Shown here: piece after piece, positions 1-6,904 of the stretch | How positions within the stretch are numbered: position 1 is the first letter of the stretch | Layout of the letters: each line of letters starts with the position of its first letter | DNA from: Candidatus Peregrinibacteria bacterium | Lineage (GTDB): Bacteria; Patescibacteriota; Gracilibacteria; UM-FILTER-43-11 | Length of the DNA stretch: 7,603 nt | Direction: 5' to 3' | Assembly (NCBI GenBank): GCA_016220125.1 | Contig: JACRIF010000049.1 | Coordinates: 1-7,603 of the forward strand | Program-made: the position numbers and the translations under genes | The notes under the pieces: generated by a model | Database searches by the model: none | Told to the model about the DNA's origin: nothing | The model's input: only the letters and a program-made list of their open reading frames with translations

Positions 1-2434
1 GAAGAGCGAGTCTTTCCTCCAAGACTTCCAACGGGATTTTTCCCTTGGATGTCAGTGAATTTTTTAAATGATTGATTTCCGACTCGATTGCGTCGACCTC
101 CTCCTTCCAATCCTTTTTGGCGGACCACGCCACTTTCTCGTTTATTTTTTGGCCCAGCAAATGCTTCCTTTCCTCCAGCGCCAGGATCCGGTCGCCGTAG
201 GAGCGAAGTTTTGCCTCCTCAAAAAAGGATGTCTTTTCGCCGATTTTTGTTTTGGCCAGGGCCCATTTGTTCCTGGCGAATTGCCGCGCCCTGAAGCCAT
301 AATATTGCGCGTCGTAGGCCACTTCGACCGCTTTCATGGGGCCCCACACGGCGCCCTTTGCGCCCCCTTTCACGGCTCCCCACAGGCCGTTCAATCCTTT
401 TCCATTGGCAAAAAATCCTTTGGCCGCTCCCACCACAATGAAGGGCGAGGCGGTCACTCCGTAAACCGCGACCGCGTCCGTGATGCTGCCCCCCGTCATC
501 ACCTCATGAAAGAAGCCCCCGATAGGCGTGATGGCCGCAAGACCGACCCATTTGGCTCCGTCGTAGATCAGCACAGCGCCCGCGGAGATGGCGATCGGGA
601 TTTTCTGCTGGTTGCATTGGTCGATGATCGCCTTCGGAAAATCGATGGCGTCCCCCATTTGGAATCCGGACTCCTTTCCGGGGTATCTCTTTTTGAAGTC
701 CTCGGGCCGGCTCCATTTCATATCGTAGTATCCGACCACATCGTAGACGGAGGCGGCCCCCGTTTTTTCCGCCATCCATTTGAAGTCTTTGAGCATGTCC
801 TTCGCCGCGTTCGAAAACAACTGATGGTTGTATTCCAGGACGCCGATATTGTCCCGTTCCGGCTTTGCCTCCCCCTGTTTGGCAACGGCCTCCTGGGCCA
901 GGGCTAGATCCTTGGCCATCACCTCTTCGAGCACCTCATCCACGGTTTTGGTTTTGGCCTCGGCTTTGTCGATCAGAGGTTTTCCATCCTTGCCCTTGGT
1001 TTCCTCCAAAATTTTGAAAATTTCGAACAGGTGCTTTCCTCCTCCCGACAGATCCGGCCTCGCCGCGTAGATGTCGCTCAGGGCTTGATCGCCCTGGAAG
1101 GCTTTTTGCGTTTGGTTCAGTTTCGCGGACACGTATTCGCTCCAACTATCCTGTTGGGCCATGAACGCCCCGTAGCCCATTTGGGAAACCAGTCGCACGC
1201 TTTCCTTCGGGATGTTTTTCCCGAATCCCTGGAACGCCACCGATGCCTTTTGATGCAACTCCTCTTTCGGATCGGGAGTTTTCAAATACAGCTCCAATGC
1301 CTCCAGCGGTTTTCCATTTTTCAGCGCCTCGGCCATGGCAGTGGCCTTTTCCACGGTTTCCTTGATGCCCAACAAGCTTCCGAATTGCTCCTTGAACCAT
1401 TGGGCCATTCGGTTTCTGCCAAGGAACAGTCCAAGACCCACCACGGCGACGGCGCCCGCTCCCAACAGCCATTCTTTTTTCGAGGTTCCTTCGACCTTTT
1501 TTTCCTCCGCTTTTTTGCCCCAGAAATAGCGTATGATTCGGTAGGCCCCGTAGGCCCCCGCCGACACCAACGCGACTTGCGAAAGCGTCGTATGGTTTCG
1601 ATAGAATTCCTTGGTTTTTCCGGAAACCTTGTCCCACAGGCCTTCTTTTTCCTTGGGTTTTTCCGGGGTCGGTCGCGCCAAGGCCAGGTCGCGGTTGAAT
1701 TGCCCAACGGCATCCTGTATGACGGGTGTCAAAGCAAGGCTCGCCAGCGCCGCAGGCGTCAATTTTTCCAATTTGGCCACTGTCTCGGCGGCGCGGGAAG
1801 GTAGTTTTGAGCCGAGTTTCGACCAATTGGACACGTCCCGCAGGCCGGCTGCATTTTCAGGTCCAATCGCGCCTGATTTCAGGAGCTCCAGTACAGAAAA
1901 ATACACCTCCGATTTTAGGGTTTCGGGATCCGCCTGGGCTTCCACCTGCTCCTTCACCCCTTCTCGTCTTTTGCGCTCGATTTCAGTCCTCATCGCCTCC
2001 AGCTTTTGGTCCGTTTCCAGGGGTTTCTCAACCCGACTATTCAACTTTTCCTCCACCTTTGGCAAAAACCGGCCTTTCAATTTTTTCATCAACGCCCCTG
2101 TGAAATCCAATTTGACCAGGCTGTAGGCGGTCGTCTCCATCGCCTCCCTTATTTTTTTGATGGCTTCACGCTCCGAAGCCCCCCATTCGATTTTGCTTTG
2201 CTCGGCTTGCGCGAGCAGCTCCTCGGGGCTCAGGCGATCCAGATCCAAGGCGGGATTTTCCTTTTTCAGCCTCACCACCATGTCGATCGCGCATTTTTCC
2301 AGCGCCTCCCGCTCGGCCAATTGCTCCCTCAGGTTTTTTCCGAAATCCAGGCGCCTGATGAGCTCGGCCTCCGATTCCGTTCCTTGAGGATTCTCGCGGA
2401 CACCGCCCGTTGGATTTTTTTGTTTTCCGTCCAT
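1..2434 (-). CDS. Large lysine-rich membrane-associated protein of unknown function (3' end outside the window)
   Basis: I do not recognise this protein. The frame starts at ATG 2434 and stays open for 811 codons to the left edge with no stop, so the C-terminus is missing. An in-frame TAA lies seven codons before the ATG, which makes this the first possible ATG. The N-terminal part (about 20-170) is highly charged and probably helical or coiled coil. Hydrophobic stretches occur at about 283-304, 322-339 (WLLGAGAVAVVGLGLFLG), 612-640 and 650-676; the first two look like a transmembrane hairpin. The segment at 340-610 is mixed helical, and 720-811 is again strongly charged. There is no signal peptide at the N-terminus and no catalytic motif that I can name. 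No clear Shine-Dalgarno precedes the start; a strong promoter does. Lysine is mainly AAA, as in the neighbouring genes, so nothing suggests recent transfer. It could be a lineage-specific envelope or scaffold protein, but that is only a guess from its architecture. Confidence 0.85.
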   Translation of the reverse strand, partial: MDGKQKNPTGGVRENPQGTESEAELIRRLDFGKNLREQLAEREALEKCAIDMVVRLKKENPALDLDRLSPEELLAQAEQSKIEWGASEREAIKKIREAMETTAYSLVKLDFTGALMKKLKGRFLPKVEEKLNSRVEKPLETDQKLEAMRTEIERKRREGVKEQVEAQADPETLKSEVYFSVLELLKSGAIGPENAAGLRDVSNWSKLGSKLPSRAAETVAKLEKLTPAALASLALTPVIQDAVGQFNRDLALARPTPEKPKEKEGLWDKVSGKTKEFYRNHTTLSQVALVSAGAYGAYRIIRYFWGKKAEEKKVEGTSKKEWLLGAGAVAVVGLGLFLGRNRMAQWFKEQFGSLLGIKETVEKATAMAEALKNGKPLEALELYLKTPDPKEELHQKASVAFQGFGKNIPKESVRLVSQMGYGAFMAQQDSWSEYVSAKLNQTQKAFQGDQALSDIYAARPDLSGGGKHLFEIFKILEETKGKDGKPLIDKAEAKTKTVDEVLEEVMAKDLALAQEAVAKQGEAKPERDNIGVLEYNHQLFSNAAKDMLKDFKWMAEKTGAASVYDVVGYYDMKWSRPEDFKKRYPGKESGFQMGDAIDFPKAIIDQCNQQKIPIAISAGAVLIYDGAKWVGLAAITPIGGFFHEVMTGGSITDAVAVYGVTASPFIVVGAAKGFFANGKGLNGLWGAVKGGAKGAVWGPMKAVEVAYDAQYYGFRARQFARNKWALAKTKIGEKTSFFEEAKLRSYGDRILALEERKHLLGQKINEKVAWSAKKDWKEEVDAIESEINHLKNSLTSKGKIPLEVLEERLAL

Positions 2435-2463
2435 TCTGCGTGGGGCATTTAATTAATCTTATT

Positions 2464-2492
2464 ATTATACCAAAAAAATGGTCTTTTAACAA
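2464..2492 (-). promoter_or_regulatory. Sigma70-type promoter with extended -10 for the large membrane protein gene
   Basis: On the minus strand the -35 element TTGTTA (2492-2487) is followed by a 17-bp spacer and a perfect -10 TATAAT (2469-2464). The -10 is preceded by TGG, giving an extended -10. Transcription would start near 2457, leaving a leader of about 23 nt before ATG 2434. The spacer holds a run of seven T on the transcribed sense. All of this is read directly from the sequence; its activity is inferred. Confidence 0.7.
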
Positions 2493-2507
2493 GGGTACTC
2501 CGCTCTG

Positions 2508-2571
2508 AAAAAAGGACACAGTGCACAGGAAACAGGAATCAGCTCATTTCTGACTGCTGAGTCCTGTGCCC
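2508..2571 (-). terminator. Probable intrinsic terminator of valS
   Basis: Twenty-odd bases after the valS stop, the minus-strand transcript can fold GGACTCAG (2564-2557) onto CTGTGTCC (2521-2514), with one mismatch in eight. Six T (2513-2508) follow at once, which is intrinsic terminator geometry. Other pairings compete: the outer arms 2569-2562 with 2530-2523 (8 bp, perfect), and GGACTCAGC with GCTGATTCC (one mismatch). The alternatives exist because the arms are built from 7-bp repeats. The loop is long for a classical terminator, which lowers confidence. Confidence 0.5.
2515..2566. repeat. Inverted pair of 7-bp-phased arrays (CAG arm and CTG arm)
   Basis: Read on the plus strand, CAG recurs exactly every 7 bp at 2519, 2526, 2533 and 2540. 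CTG then recurs every 7 bp at 2550, 2557 and 2564. The two arms are roughly complementary, so the array doubles as the hairpin behind valS. The units are degenerate, with only about half the positions in each heptad conserved. Confidence 0.6.
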
Positions 2572-2590
2572 CCATTTCGGTTTTCTGAAT

Positions 2591-5230
2591 TTAGAATTGC
2601 GCCCATTGGGCCTTCAATTTTTCCAATTTTTCCTCGTTTTCCAACACACTGGCCCTGTCCTTCGCCACGACGGCCGGGGGCGCGTTTTTCACGAAACCCG
2701 GATTGTCCAATCGCGCCTTCATCCCCTTGATTTGGGCGTGGATGGATTCGATCTCCTTTCCGAGGCGGATTTTCTCCTTTGCCGTGTCCACAATCCCTTC
2801 GAGGGGGATGAAAATCTCCATTCCCTCCACCATGGTTGTGGCCGCCTTTGACAGTTTTTCGCCGGATTCCACCAAGGTCAGCTCGCTGACTCGGGCCAGT
2901 CGGATGATCTCGGGCCGGATTTTTTCCACATTCCCCAAGTTCGCATGGGCGTAAATCGTGACCGGTGTTTTTTTGGCCGGATCGAGTTTGTTTTCGGCCC
3001 TCAAATAACGGATTTTCCCGATCAGCTCAATACCGAGCTGGATCGTGCCTCCGTCGAATTTTCCCTTGATCGGCGTCGGATAATTTTGCAGCATCAGGAA
3101 CCCCTGGCTGCCGGGCAGGTGCGACCAGATCTCCTCCGTCACAAACGGCATGAACGGATGGAGCAGATGCAGGATGTTTTTGAGCACGAAATGCAGCACG
3201 GCCGGATTCTGCTTTTCCCCTTTGCTCAGCTCCAGGTACCAGTCGCAGAAGTCGTTCCAGAGAAAATCGTAGAGCAGCTGGCCCGTTTCGCCGATGTTGT
3301 ATTTATCGAGCCCCTTGTCCGCCTTTTTGATCGTGTCATTCAGCTTCGCGAGGATCCACTGGTCCGCGTCGGACAGTTTTTTCGGATCGATTTTCGTCTT
3401 CGCTTTTATCCCTTTTTCCTCGAGGATGCTTAGCACAAAACGGCTCGCGTTCCAGAGTTTGTTGGTGAAGTTTCGGAAGCCTTCGATTTTCTCCTCGTAC
3501 AGGCGCACGTCGTTGCCCGGCGTGGTGCCCACGACCATGCTCATGCGCAGGGCGTCGGTGCCGTATTTTGCGATCATCTCGATCGGGTCGATCCCGTTGC
3601 CGAGGGATTTGCTCATTTTCTTGCCGTCGCGGGCACGGACCAATCCGTGCAGGTAAACTTTTTGAAAAGGGATGTCGTCGATCGCATAGGTCGTCATCAG
3701 GATCATGCGGGCCACCCAGAAGAACAGGATGTCGTAGCCGGTTTCCATCATGCTGGTGGGATGGAAATACTTGAGATCCTCGGTTTGCTTCGGCCACCCC
3801 AAGGTCGAGAACGTCCACAGGCCCGAGCTGAACCAAGTGTCGAGCGTATCCTCATCCTGCCTGAGTTGTTTGGATCCGCAATGCGGGCATTGCCTCGGCG
3901 CCGTTTTTCCCACGATCGGGTTCTTGCATTCGGGTTTGCACGCGCCATCCCCCACGCAGTACCACACGGGGATCCGATGACCCCACCAGATCTGGCGGCT
4001 GATGCACCAGTCGTACAGTTCGCCCATCCAATTCAGGTAGGTTTTTTTGAATCGGTCCGGGATGATCTGGATGGATTTGTCCTTCACCACCTCCAGCGAG
4101 CGTTCCTTGAGGCTTTTTCCTCCCAATTTGGCGACCTTTTTGTTCACATCGATGAACCATTGATCCGAAGTGAGCGGCTCGATCATGGCGCTGCAGCGGT
4201 AGCAATGGCCGACATTGTGCTTGAGGGGTTCGATTTTGATCAGCAATTCCTTGGTTTTCAAATCCTCCAACACCTTTTCGCGAGCCGTAAAACGGTCGAG
4301 GCCCTTGTAGGCTCCGCCGTGCTCGTTGATCCGACCCGCCCCGTCCATGATGCGGATCGTGGCCAGCTTGTGGCGCTTGCCGATCTCGAAATCGTTCGGG
4401 TCGTGGGCCGGAGTCACCTTGAGCGCACCGGTTCCCGTTTTGAGATCCACGTAGTCATCTCCGATGATCGGAATCTCGCGGTTGGTGAGGGGGAGCAGGA
4501 TGGTTTTCCCAATATATTTTTTGTAGCGCTTGTCCTTGGGGTTCACGGCGACCGCGGTGTCGCCCAGCATGGTTTCGGGCCGGGTGGTGGCCACGACCAA
4601 CCCTTCCTTTTCGCCTTTGACCGGATAGAGGATATGGTAGAAATTTCCCTCAATTTCCTCGTGCTCCACCTCGTCGTTCGCCAGGGTGGATTCACAGCGG
4701 GGGCACCAGTTCACGATGCGGTAGCCACGGTACACCAGGCCGTCCTCGTACATCTTCACAAAAATCTCCGTGACGGCTTCGGAAAGGTCCTCGTCCAAGG
4801 TGTAGCGTTCGCGCGACCAGTCGCAACTGGAACCCATTTTGCGGATCTGGTTCCGGATGGTGTCCTTGGAGTTGGCCACGAACTCGCGCACCCGGCTCAA
4901 AAATAGCTCACGACCCAACTTTTCGCGTGTCATGCCTTCACCAGCGAGGATTTTTTCGACCTTGTTCTGCGTGGCGATGGCGGCGTGGTCCGTTCCTGGA
5001 ATCCACAGCGCCTCGTATCCCTTCATCCGGCGATGACGAATCATGATATCCTCCAGCGCGAGCATGACGGCATGGCCCAAATGCAATGTGCCTGTCACGT
5101 TTGGCGGAGGCATGGCGATGGTGAACGGCTTCTTGGCCGGGTTCACCTTGGCCTTGAAGGCGCCAGCCGACTCCCATTTTTTATAGATGGCATCCTCATA
5201 TTGTTTGGCGTCGTAGGCGGGAGGCAACAT
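2591..5230 (-). CDS. valS: Valyl-tRNA synthetase (ValRS)
   Basis: Class I aminoacyl-tRNA synthetase that joins valine to tRNA-Val in the cytoplasm using ATP. It has 879 residues from ATG 5230, a normal ValRS length. The HIGH-type motif is HLGH at 50-53 within PPPNVTGTLHLGH, and the KMSKS loop is at 538-542. The CP1 editing domain, which removes mischarged threonine, spans about 195-345 with TTRPET at 215-220 and AHDPND at 275-280. Cysteines at 176/179 and 343/346 form one likely zinc site; 431, 435, 448 and 451 form another. DTWFSSGLW at 464-472 is typical of ValRS. The C-terminal charged helix pair at about 812-879 is the ValRS tRNA-binding coiled coil. The motif usually written DHAGIATQ reads DHAAIATQ (81-88). 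A TTG two codons upstream (5236) is possible, but ATG 5230 matches the family start. No Shine-Dalgarno is visible; a heptad array ends 7 bp before the ATG. Confidence 0.98.
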   Translation of the reverse strand: MLPPAYDAKQYEDAIYKKWESAGAFKAKVNPAKKPFTIAMPPPNVTGTLHLGHAVMLALEDIMIRHRRMKGYEALWIPGTDHAAIATQNKVEKILAGEGMTREKLGRELFLSRVREFVANSKDTIRNQIRKMGSSCDWSRERYTLDEDLSEAVTEIFVKMYEDGLVYRGYRIVNWCPRCESTLANDEVEHEEIEGNFYHILYPVKGEKEGLVVATTRPETMLGDTAVAVNPKDKRYKKYIGKTILLPLTNREIPIIGDDYVDLKTGTGALKVTPAHDPNDFEIGKRHKLATIRIMDGAGRINEHGGAYKGLDRFTAREKVLEDLKTKELLIKIEPLKHNVGHCYRCSAMIEPLTSDQWFIDVNKKVAKLGGKSLKERSLEVVKDKSIQIIPDRFKKTYLNWMGELYDWCISRQIWWGHRIPVWYCVGDGACKPECKNPIVGKTAPRQCPHCGSKQLRQDEDTLDTWFSSGLWTFSTLGWPKQTEDLKYFHPTSMMETGYDILFFWVARMILMTTYAIDDIPFQKVYLHGLVRARDGKKMSKSLGNGIDPIEMIAKYGTDALRMSMVVGTTPGNDVRLYEEKIEGFRNFTNKLWNASRFVLSILEEKGIKAKTKIDPKKLSDADQWILAKLNDTIKKADKGLDKYNIGETGQLLYDFLWNDFCDWYLELSKGEKQNPAVLHFVLKNILHLLHPFMPFVTEEIWSHLPGSQGFLMLQNYPTPIKGKFDGGTIQLGIELIGKIRYLRAENKLDPAKKTPVTIYAHANLGNVEKIRPEIIRLARVSELTLVESGEKLSKAATTMVEGMEIFIPLEGIVDTAKEKIRLGKEIESIHAQIKGMKARLDNPGFVKNAPPAVVAKDRASVLENEEKLEKLKAQWAQF

Positions 5231-5232
5231 AT

Positions 5233-5260
5233 ACAATAATTACGAATTACGAATTTTCAA
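5233..5260 (-). promoter_or_regulatory. Candidate valS promoter inside the heptad array
   Basis: On the minus strand TTGAAA (5260-5255) is followed by 16 bp and TATTGT (5238-5233), only 2 nt from ATG 5230. The arrangement resembles that before greA. The -10 is so close to the ATG that a usual 6-nt discriminator would place the transcript start inside the coding region. Either this is not the promoter or initiation is unusual. No better promoter was found further upstream. Confidence 0.3.
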
Positions 5261-5272
5261 TTTTCAAATTTG
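5238..5272. repeat. Five 7-bp units upstream of valS
   Basis: Consecutive heptads on the plus strand read aattacg, aattacg, aattttc, aattttc and aaatttg. Two pairs are exact duplicates and the fifth is related. The array lies in the divergent spacer and ends 7 bp before the valS start codon. The unit aattacg recurs upstream of greA (7489-7495). Confidence 0.75.
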
Positions 5273-5288
5273 ATGGTGAATATCGGAT

Positions 5289-5306
5289 TTTGAATGACAA
5301 TTCAAA
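5289..5306. repeat. 18-bp inverted repeat in the divergent valS / zinc-ribbon spacer
   Basis: TTTGAAT and ATTCAAA form a perfect 7-bp inverted repeat separated by GACA. It lies between the two divergent genes, 44 bp upstream of the zinc-ribbon -35 box and about 60 bp upstream of valS. The shape fits a dimeric repressor operator, but the sequence is AT-rich and a chance palindrome is possible. No regulator gene is visible nearby. Confidence 0.35.
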
Positions 5307-5350
5307 CCACAAAAGGGATAGTATCACAGGCGAAACTCCGAGGGAAGACG

Positions 5351-5379
5351 TTGCGATCAGGCGCGATAAAAACTATACT
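5351..5379 (+). promoter_or_regulatory. Sigma70-type promoter of the zinc-ribbon gene
   Basis: The -35 TTGCGA (5351-5356), a 17-bp spacer and the -10 TATACT (5374-5379) predict a start near 5386. A Shine-Dalgarno-like GAGG (5395-5398) then precedes ATG 5409 by 10 nt. This is the only gene in the window with a visible ribosome binding site and a leader of conventional form. Confidence 0.65.
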
Positions 5380-5408
5380 GATTTGGATTTTTTTGAGGTC
5401 CACTTCCC

Positions 5409-5612
5409 ATGCCCAATTACCATTTCAAATGCTCCGCGTGCGGCCAGGCCTTTGAGGCCTTGGTTTCCGTGGGAACCCGAAAAACCAAATGCGTCCATTG
5501 CGGAAAAGCGGGCGCCAAGCGATTGCTGGTCGCACCGCCGATCCATTTCAAGGGGGGTGGATTCTACAAAACGGATTCCTCGGCAAAAAAAGACACGCCT
5601 AAAAAAGCCTGA
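5409..5612 (+). CDS. FmdB-family small zinc-ribbon protein
   Basis: A 67-residue protein with an N-terminal zinc ribbon: CSAC at 8-11 and CVHC at 28-31, a CxxC-16-CxxC arrangement. The opening MPNYHFKCSACG closely fits the FmdB / CxxC regulatory-type family. That family usually starts MPxYxYxC and is often annotated as a putative regulatory protein; its biochemical role is poorly known. The second half (about 39-67) carries PPIHFKGGGFYKTD, a G-rich F-Y motif also typical of the family, followed by a lysine-rich tail. Metal binding through the four cysteines is likely. It is the only plus-strand gene here, divergent from valS and convergent with the coiled-coil gene 11 bp downstream. GAGG at 5395-5398 supports the ATG chosen. 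Its TGA stop forms the loop of a hairpin that may end transcription. Confidence 0.85.
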   Translation: MPNYHFKCSACGQAFEALVSVGTRKTKCVHCGKAGAKRLLVAPPIHFKGGGFYKTDSSAKKDTPKKA

Positions 5613-5619
5613 GGCTTTT
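5601..5619. terminator. Bidirectional terminator-like hairpin shared by two convergent genes
   Basis: AAAAGCC (5603-5609) and GGCTTTT (5613-5619) form a perfect 7-bp stem. The three-base loop is the TGA stop of the zinc-ribbon gene. On the minus strand the stem runs into six T (5606-5601), suiting the gene that ends at 5624; on the plus strand it ends in four T. Only three G-C pairs are present, so it is a weak terminator in either direction. Confidence 0.55.
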
Positions 5620-5623
5620 CCAC

Positions 5624-6013
5624 CTACATTTTGCCGATCTCCTCGAGCAGGGCGGCTTCGTTTTGCTTTTCCTCGGATTCCGATTTGATTTCCGTTTCCC
5701 TCAGCATTTTCTTCCTTTCGCGGTATCGGATTTCATCAAAATGGATTTTGACCTTCGATTCCTCCTCGCCCATCCCGGTTTTGAGTTTTTGATTGGCCTC
5801 GTCGACCTGCTTTTTCTCGTTCGCCAAAATGCCACGCAGGTTTTGGATCTGGTCCTCGCTCATGATCAAGAGCACGTCCACCCAGTATTGGCGCTCCTCG
5901 TTGGTCATGGATTGACTCGCCTTGATCAATTCGACCAATTCGGGGTACTTTTTTCGCACCTCTTCCGAGACGTTGATCGAGGGGGCCGCTGGTGTTTGGG
6001 TCGGCTCTGACAT
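5624..6013 (-). CDS. Conserved-looking small acidic coiled-coil protein of unknown function
   Basis: A 129-residue soluble, charged protein with no signal peptide or membrane segment. After a Pro/Thr-rich N-terminal tail (1-14) comes a helical region at 15-70, including EERQYWVDVLLIMSEDQIQN at 39-58. Long charged helices, probably a coiled coil, fill about 62-125. From memory, short proteins with a similar sequence recur in CPR genomes as hypothetical proteins with no known function; I could not test this. Two ATG codons stand in tandem (6016 and 6013). I chose 6013 because an extended -10 places the predicted transcript start exactly on its A, giving a leaderless mRNA. Using 6016 would add one Met. 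No Shine-Dalgarno is present. It lies 51 bp downstream of prsW on the same strand and converges with the zinc-ribbon gene. Confidence 0.8.
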   Translation of the reverse strand: MSEPTQTPAAPSINVSEEVRKKYPELVELIKASQSMTNEERQYWVDVLLIMSEDQIQNLRGILANEKKQVDEANQKLKTGMGEEESKVKIHFDEIRYRERKKMLRETEIKSESEEKQNEAALLEEIGKM

Positions 6014-6019
6014 CATTTC

Positions 6020-6028
6020 ATTATATCA
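6020..6028 (-). promoter_or_regulatory. Extended -10 promoter giving a probable leaderless mRNA
   Basis: The minus strand reads TGA then TATAAT (6028-6020), a perfect extended -10. Six bases separate the -10 from the A of ATG 6013, which matches the usual start-site distance. The hexamer 17 bp upstream (GATTCT) is a poor -35, which extended -10 promoters tolerate. A separate promoter here implies that the coiled-coil gene is not solely cotranscribed with prsW. Confidence 0.6.
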
Positions 6029-6064
6029 AATTTCGATGCCAGAATCCAGCGAAAAGGGATTTCC

Positions 6065-6904
6065 TCAAACCACTTTCAGGATTTGGATGTTCATTTTTTT
6101 GGTGAACATATAGGAAATCCAAAACAACCCGGCCATGAGTGCCGGCACCAACAGGAAGGTCAGATTTTGTCCGAAAAGCTTCAGGGCTGTCGACACATTG
6201 AATAGGGCATGGAGCAGGATCGCCGCGACCATCCCCTCCAGCACGAGCGTTTTTTTCTCGTGGCCTCCTCGTTGGGAGGGTTTCCCCCTCAACACATTTT
6301 TTCGAAGGATATGGAGCGACAACATTTCACGGTTCAAAAAATCCTTGAGCTCAAATGCCAGCAAATGTTTTTGGCTGAAGGGGGAGATTTGTTTCGAGAA
6401 ATAGGCATAGGCCCATATGAGGCCGGCGATCCCCGAAAACAAGGTGTGCGCCACCATGGTCCCAAAACTGCGGAAGACAAAGACGGTCAGCAGATCCTCG
6501 GAGCCGGAGTTCAGGAATTGGATGAAGTAGTACAGGTTCTCCACAAATGCGAAACCGATCGCGGCCGTGACCGCATAGACCACTCCGTCGATCACCTGGT
6601 TGAAGTCGAGCCGATGCCTTGTGACCACGAAAATGCTGGCGACCAGCTTTGCCATTTCCTCGAGCGCCGCGAACAGCAAAACCGCGGTGAACCCCTTAAA
6701 TGCCATTCCCAGATTGGGGATATGCGACAGGAAAATCTTCAACACCAAAAAGGGGATGGCCACCACGCATCCCGCCAAAAACGTCCGGAAAAGGACAGAC
6801 ATGGGTTCCGGATCGCGGTAATCCTTCCTATAGTAAAAAACCATCCAGCCAAGCGCCGGAAGTAGGGCAAGCAGGGTGGCGATGATGGGGGTAGATAAGT
6901 CCAT
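6065..6904 (-). CDS. prsW: PrsW-family intramembrane metalloprotease
   Basis: A 279-residue polytopic membrane protein with about eight hydrophobic segments, starting at about 6-25. It carries the hallmarks of the PrsW family (putative membrane-embedded proteases; Bacillus PrsW cleaves the anti-sigma factor RsiW): DPEP at 31-34, LEEMAK with E82 and E83, FVEN with E122 and N123, H153 in AHTLFSG, and H232 in LHALFN. The paired glutamates and histidines are the likely metal-binding and catalytic residues. The loop at about 172-215 is hydrophilic and basic. The substrate is unknown; no sigma or anti-sigma gene lies in the window, so an RsiW-like role cannot be assumed. I chose ATG 6904 over a TTG at 6919 because the upstream codons are part of a repeat array. 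The start is 82 bp after greA on the same strand, behind a strong hairpin, with no good Shine-Dalgarno. It ends in TGA. Confidence 0.88.
   Translation of the reverse strand: MDLSTPIIATLLALLPALGWMVFYYRKDYRDPEPMSVLFRTFLAGCVVAIPFLVLKIFLSHIPNLGMAFKGFTAVLLFAALEEMAKLVASIFVVTRHRLDFNQVIDGVVYAVTAAIGFAFVENLYYFIQFLNSGSEDLLTVFVFRSFGTMVAHTLFSGIAGLIWAYAYFSKQISPFSQKHLLAFELKDFLNREMLSLHILRKNVLRGKPSQRGGHEKKTLVLEGMVAAILLHALFNVSTALKLFGQNLTFLLVPALMAGLFWISYMFTKKMNIQILKVV

Noticed and set aside
1146..1826. Minus-strand 226-codon frame in another phase
   Set aside because: It overlaps the large membrane protein frame entirely and its product, rich in Gly and Arg, looks like an out-of-phase reading.
68..2126. Long plus-strand open frames (68-907, 1031-1804, 1611-2126) across the left part
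   Set aside because: The minus-strand frame is open for 811 codons without interruption and has a promoter and protein-like composition; the plus frames are its shadows.
3647..4906. A 419-codon open frame on the plus strand, antisense to valS
   Set aside because: valS on the other strand is certain from its motifs. The antisense product has no recognisable domain and its openness follows from valS codon usage.
5238..5272. CRISPR-like array
   Set aside because: Units are 7 bp with no spacers, far too short for CRISPR repeats, and no cas gene is present.
5610..5612. TGA read as glycine, as in Gracilibacteria
   Set aside because: TGA ends three separate genes at sensible lengths, one of them inside a terminator hairpin, and none occurs inside valS, greA or the large frame.
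5290..5688. A 132-codon plus-strand frame overlapping the zinc-ribbon gene
   Set aside because: It overlaps a recognisable FmdB-type protein in another phase and runs antisense into the coiled-coil gene; it has no domain of its own.
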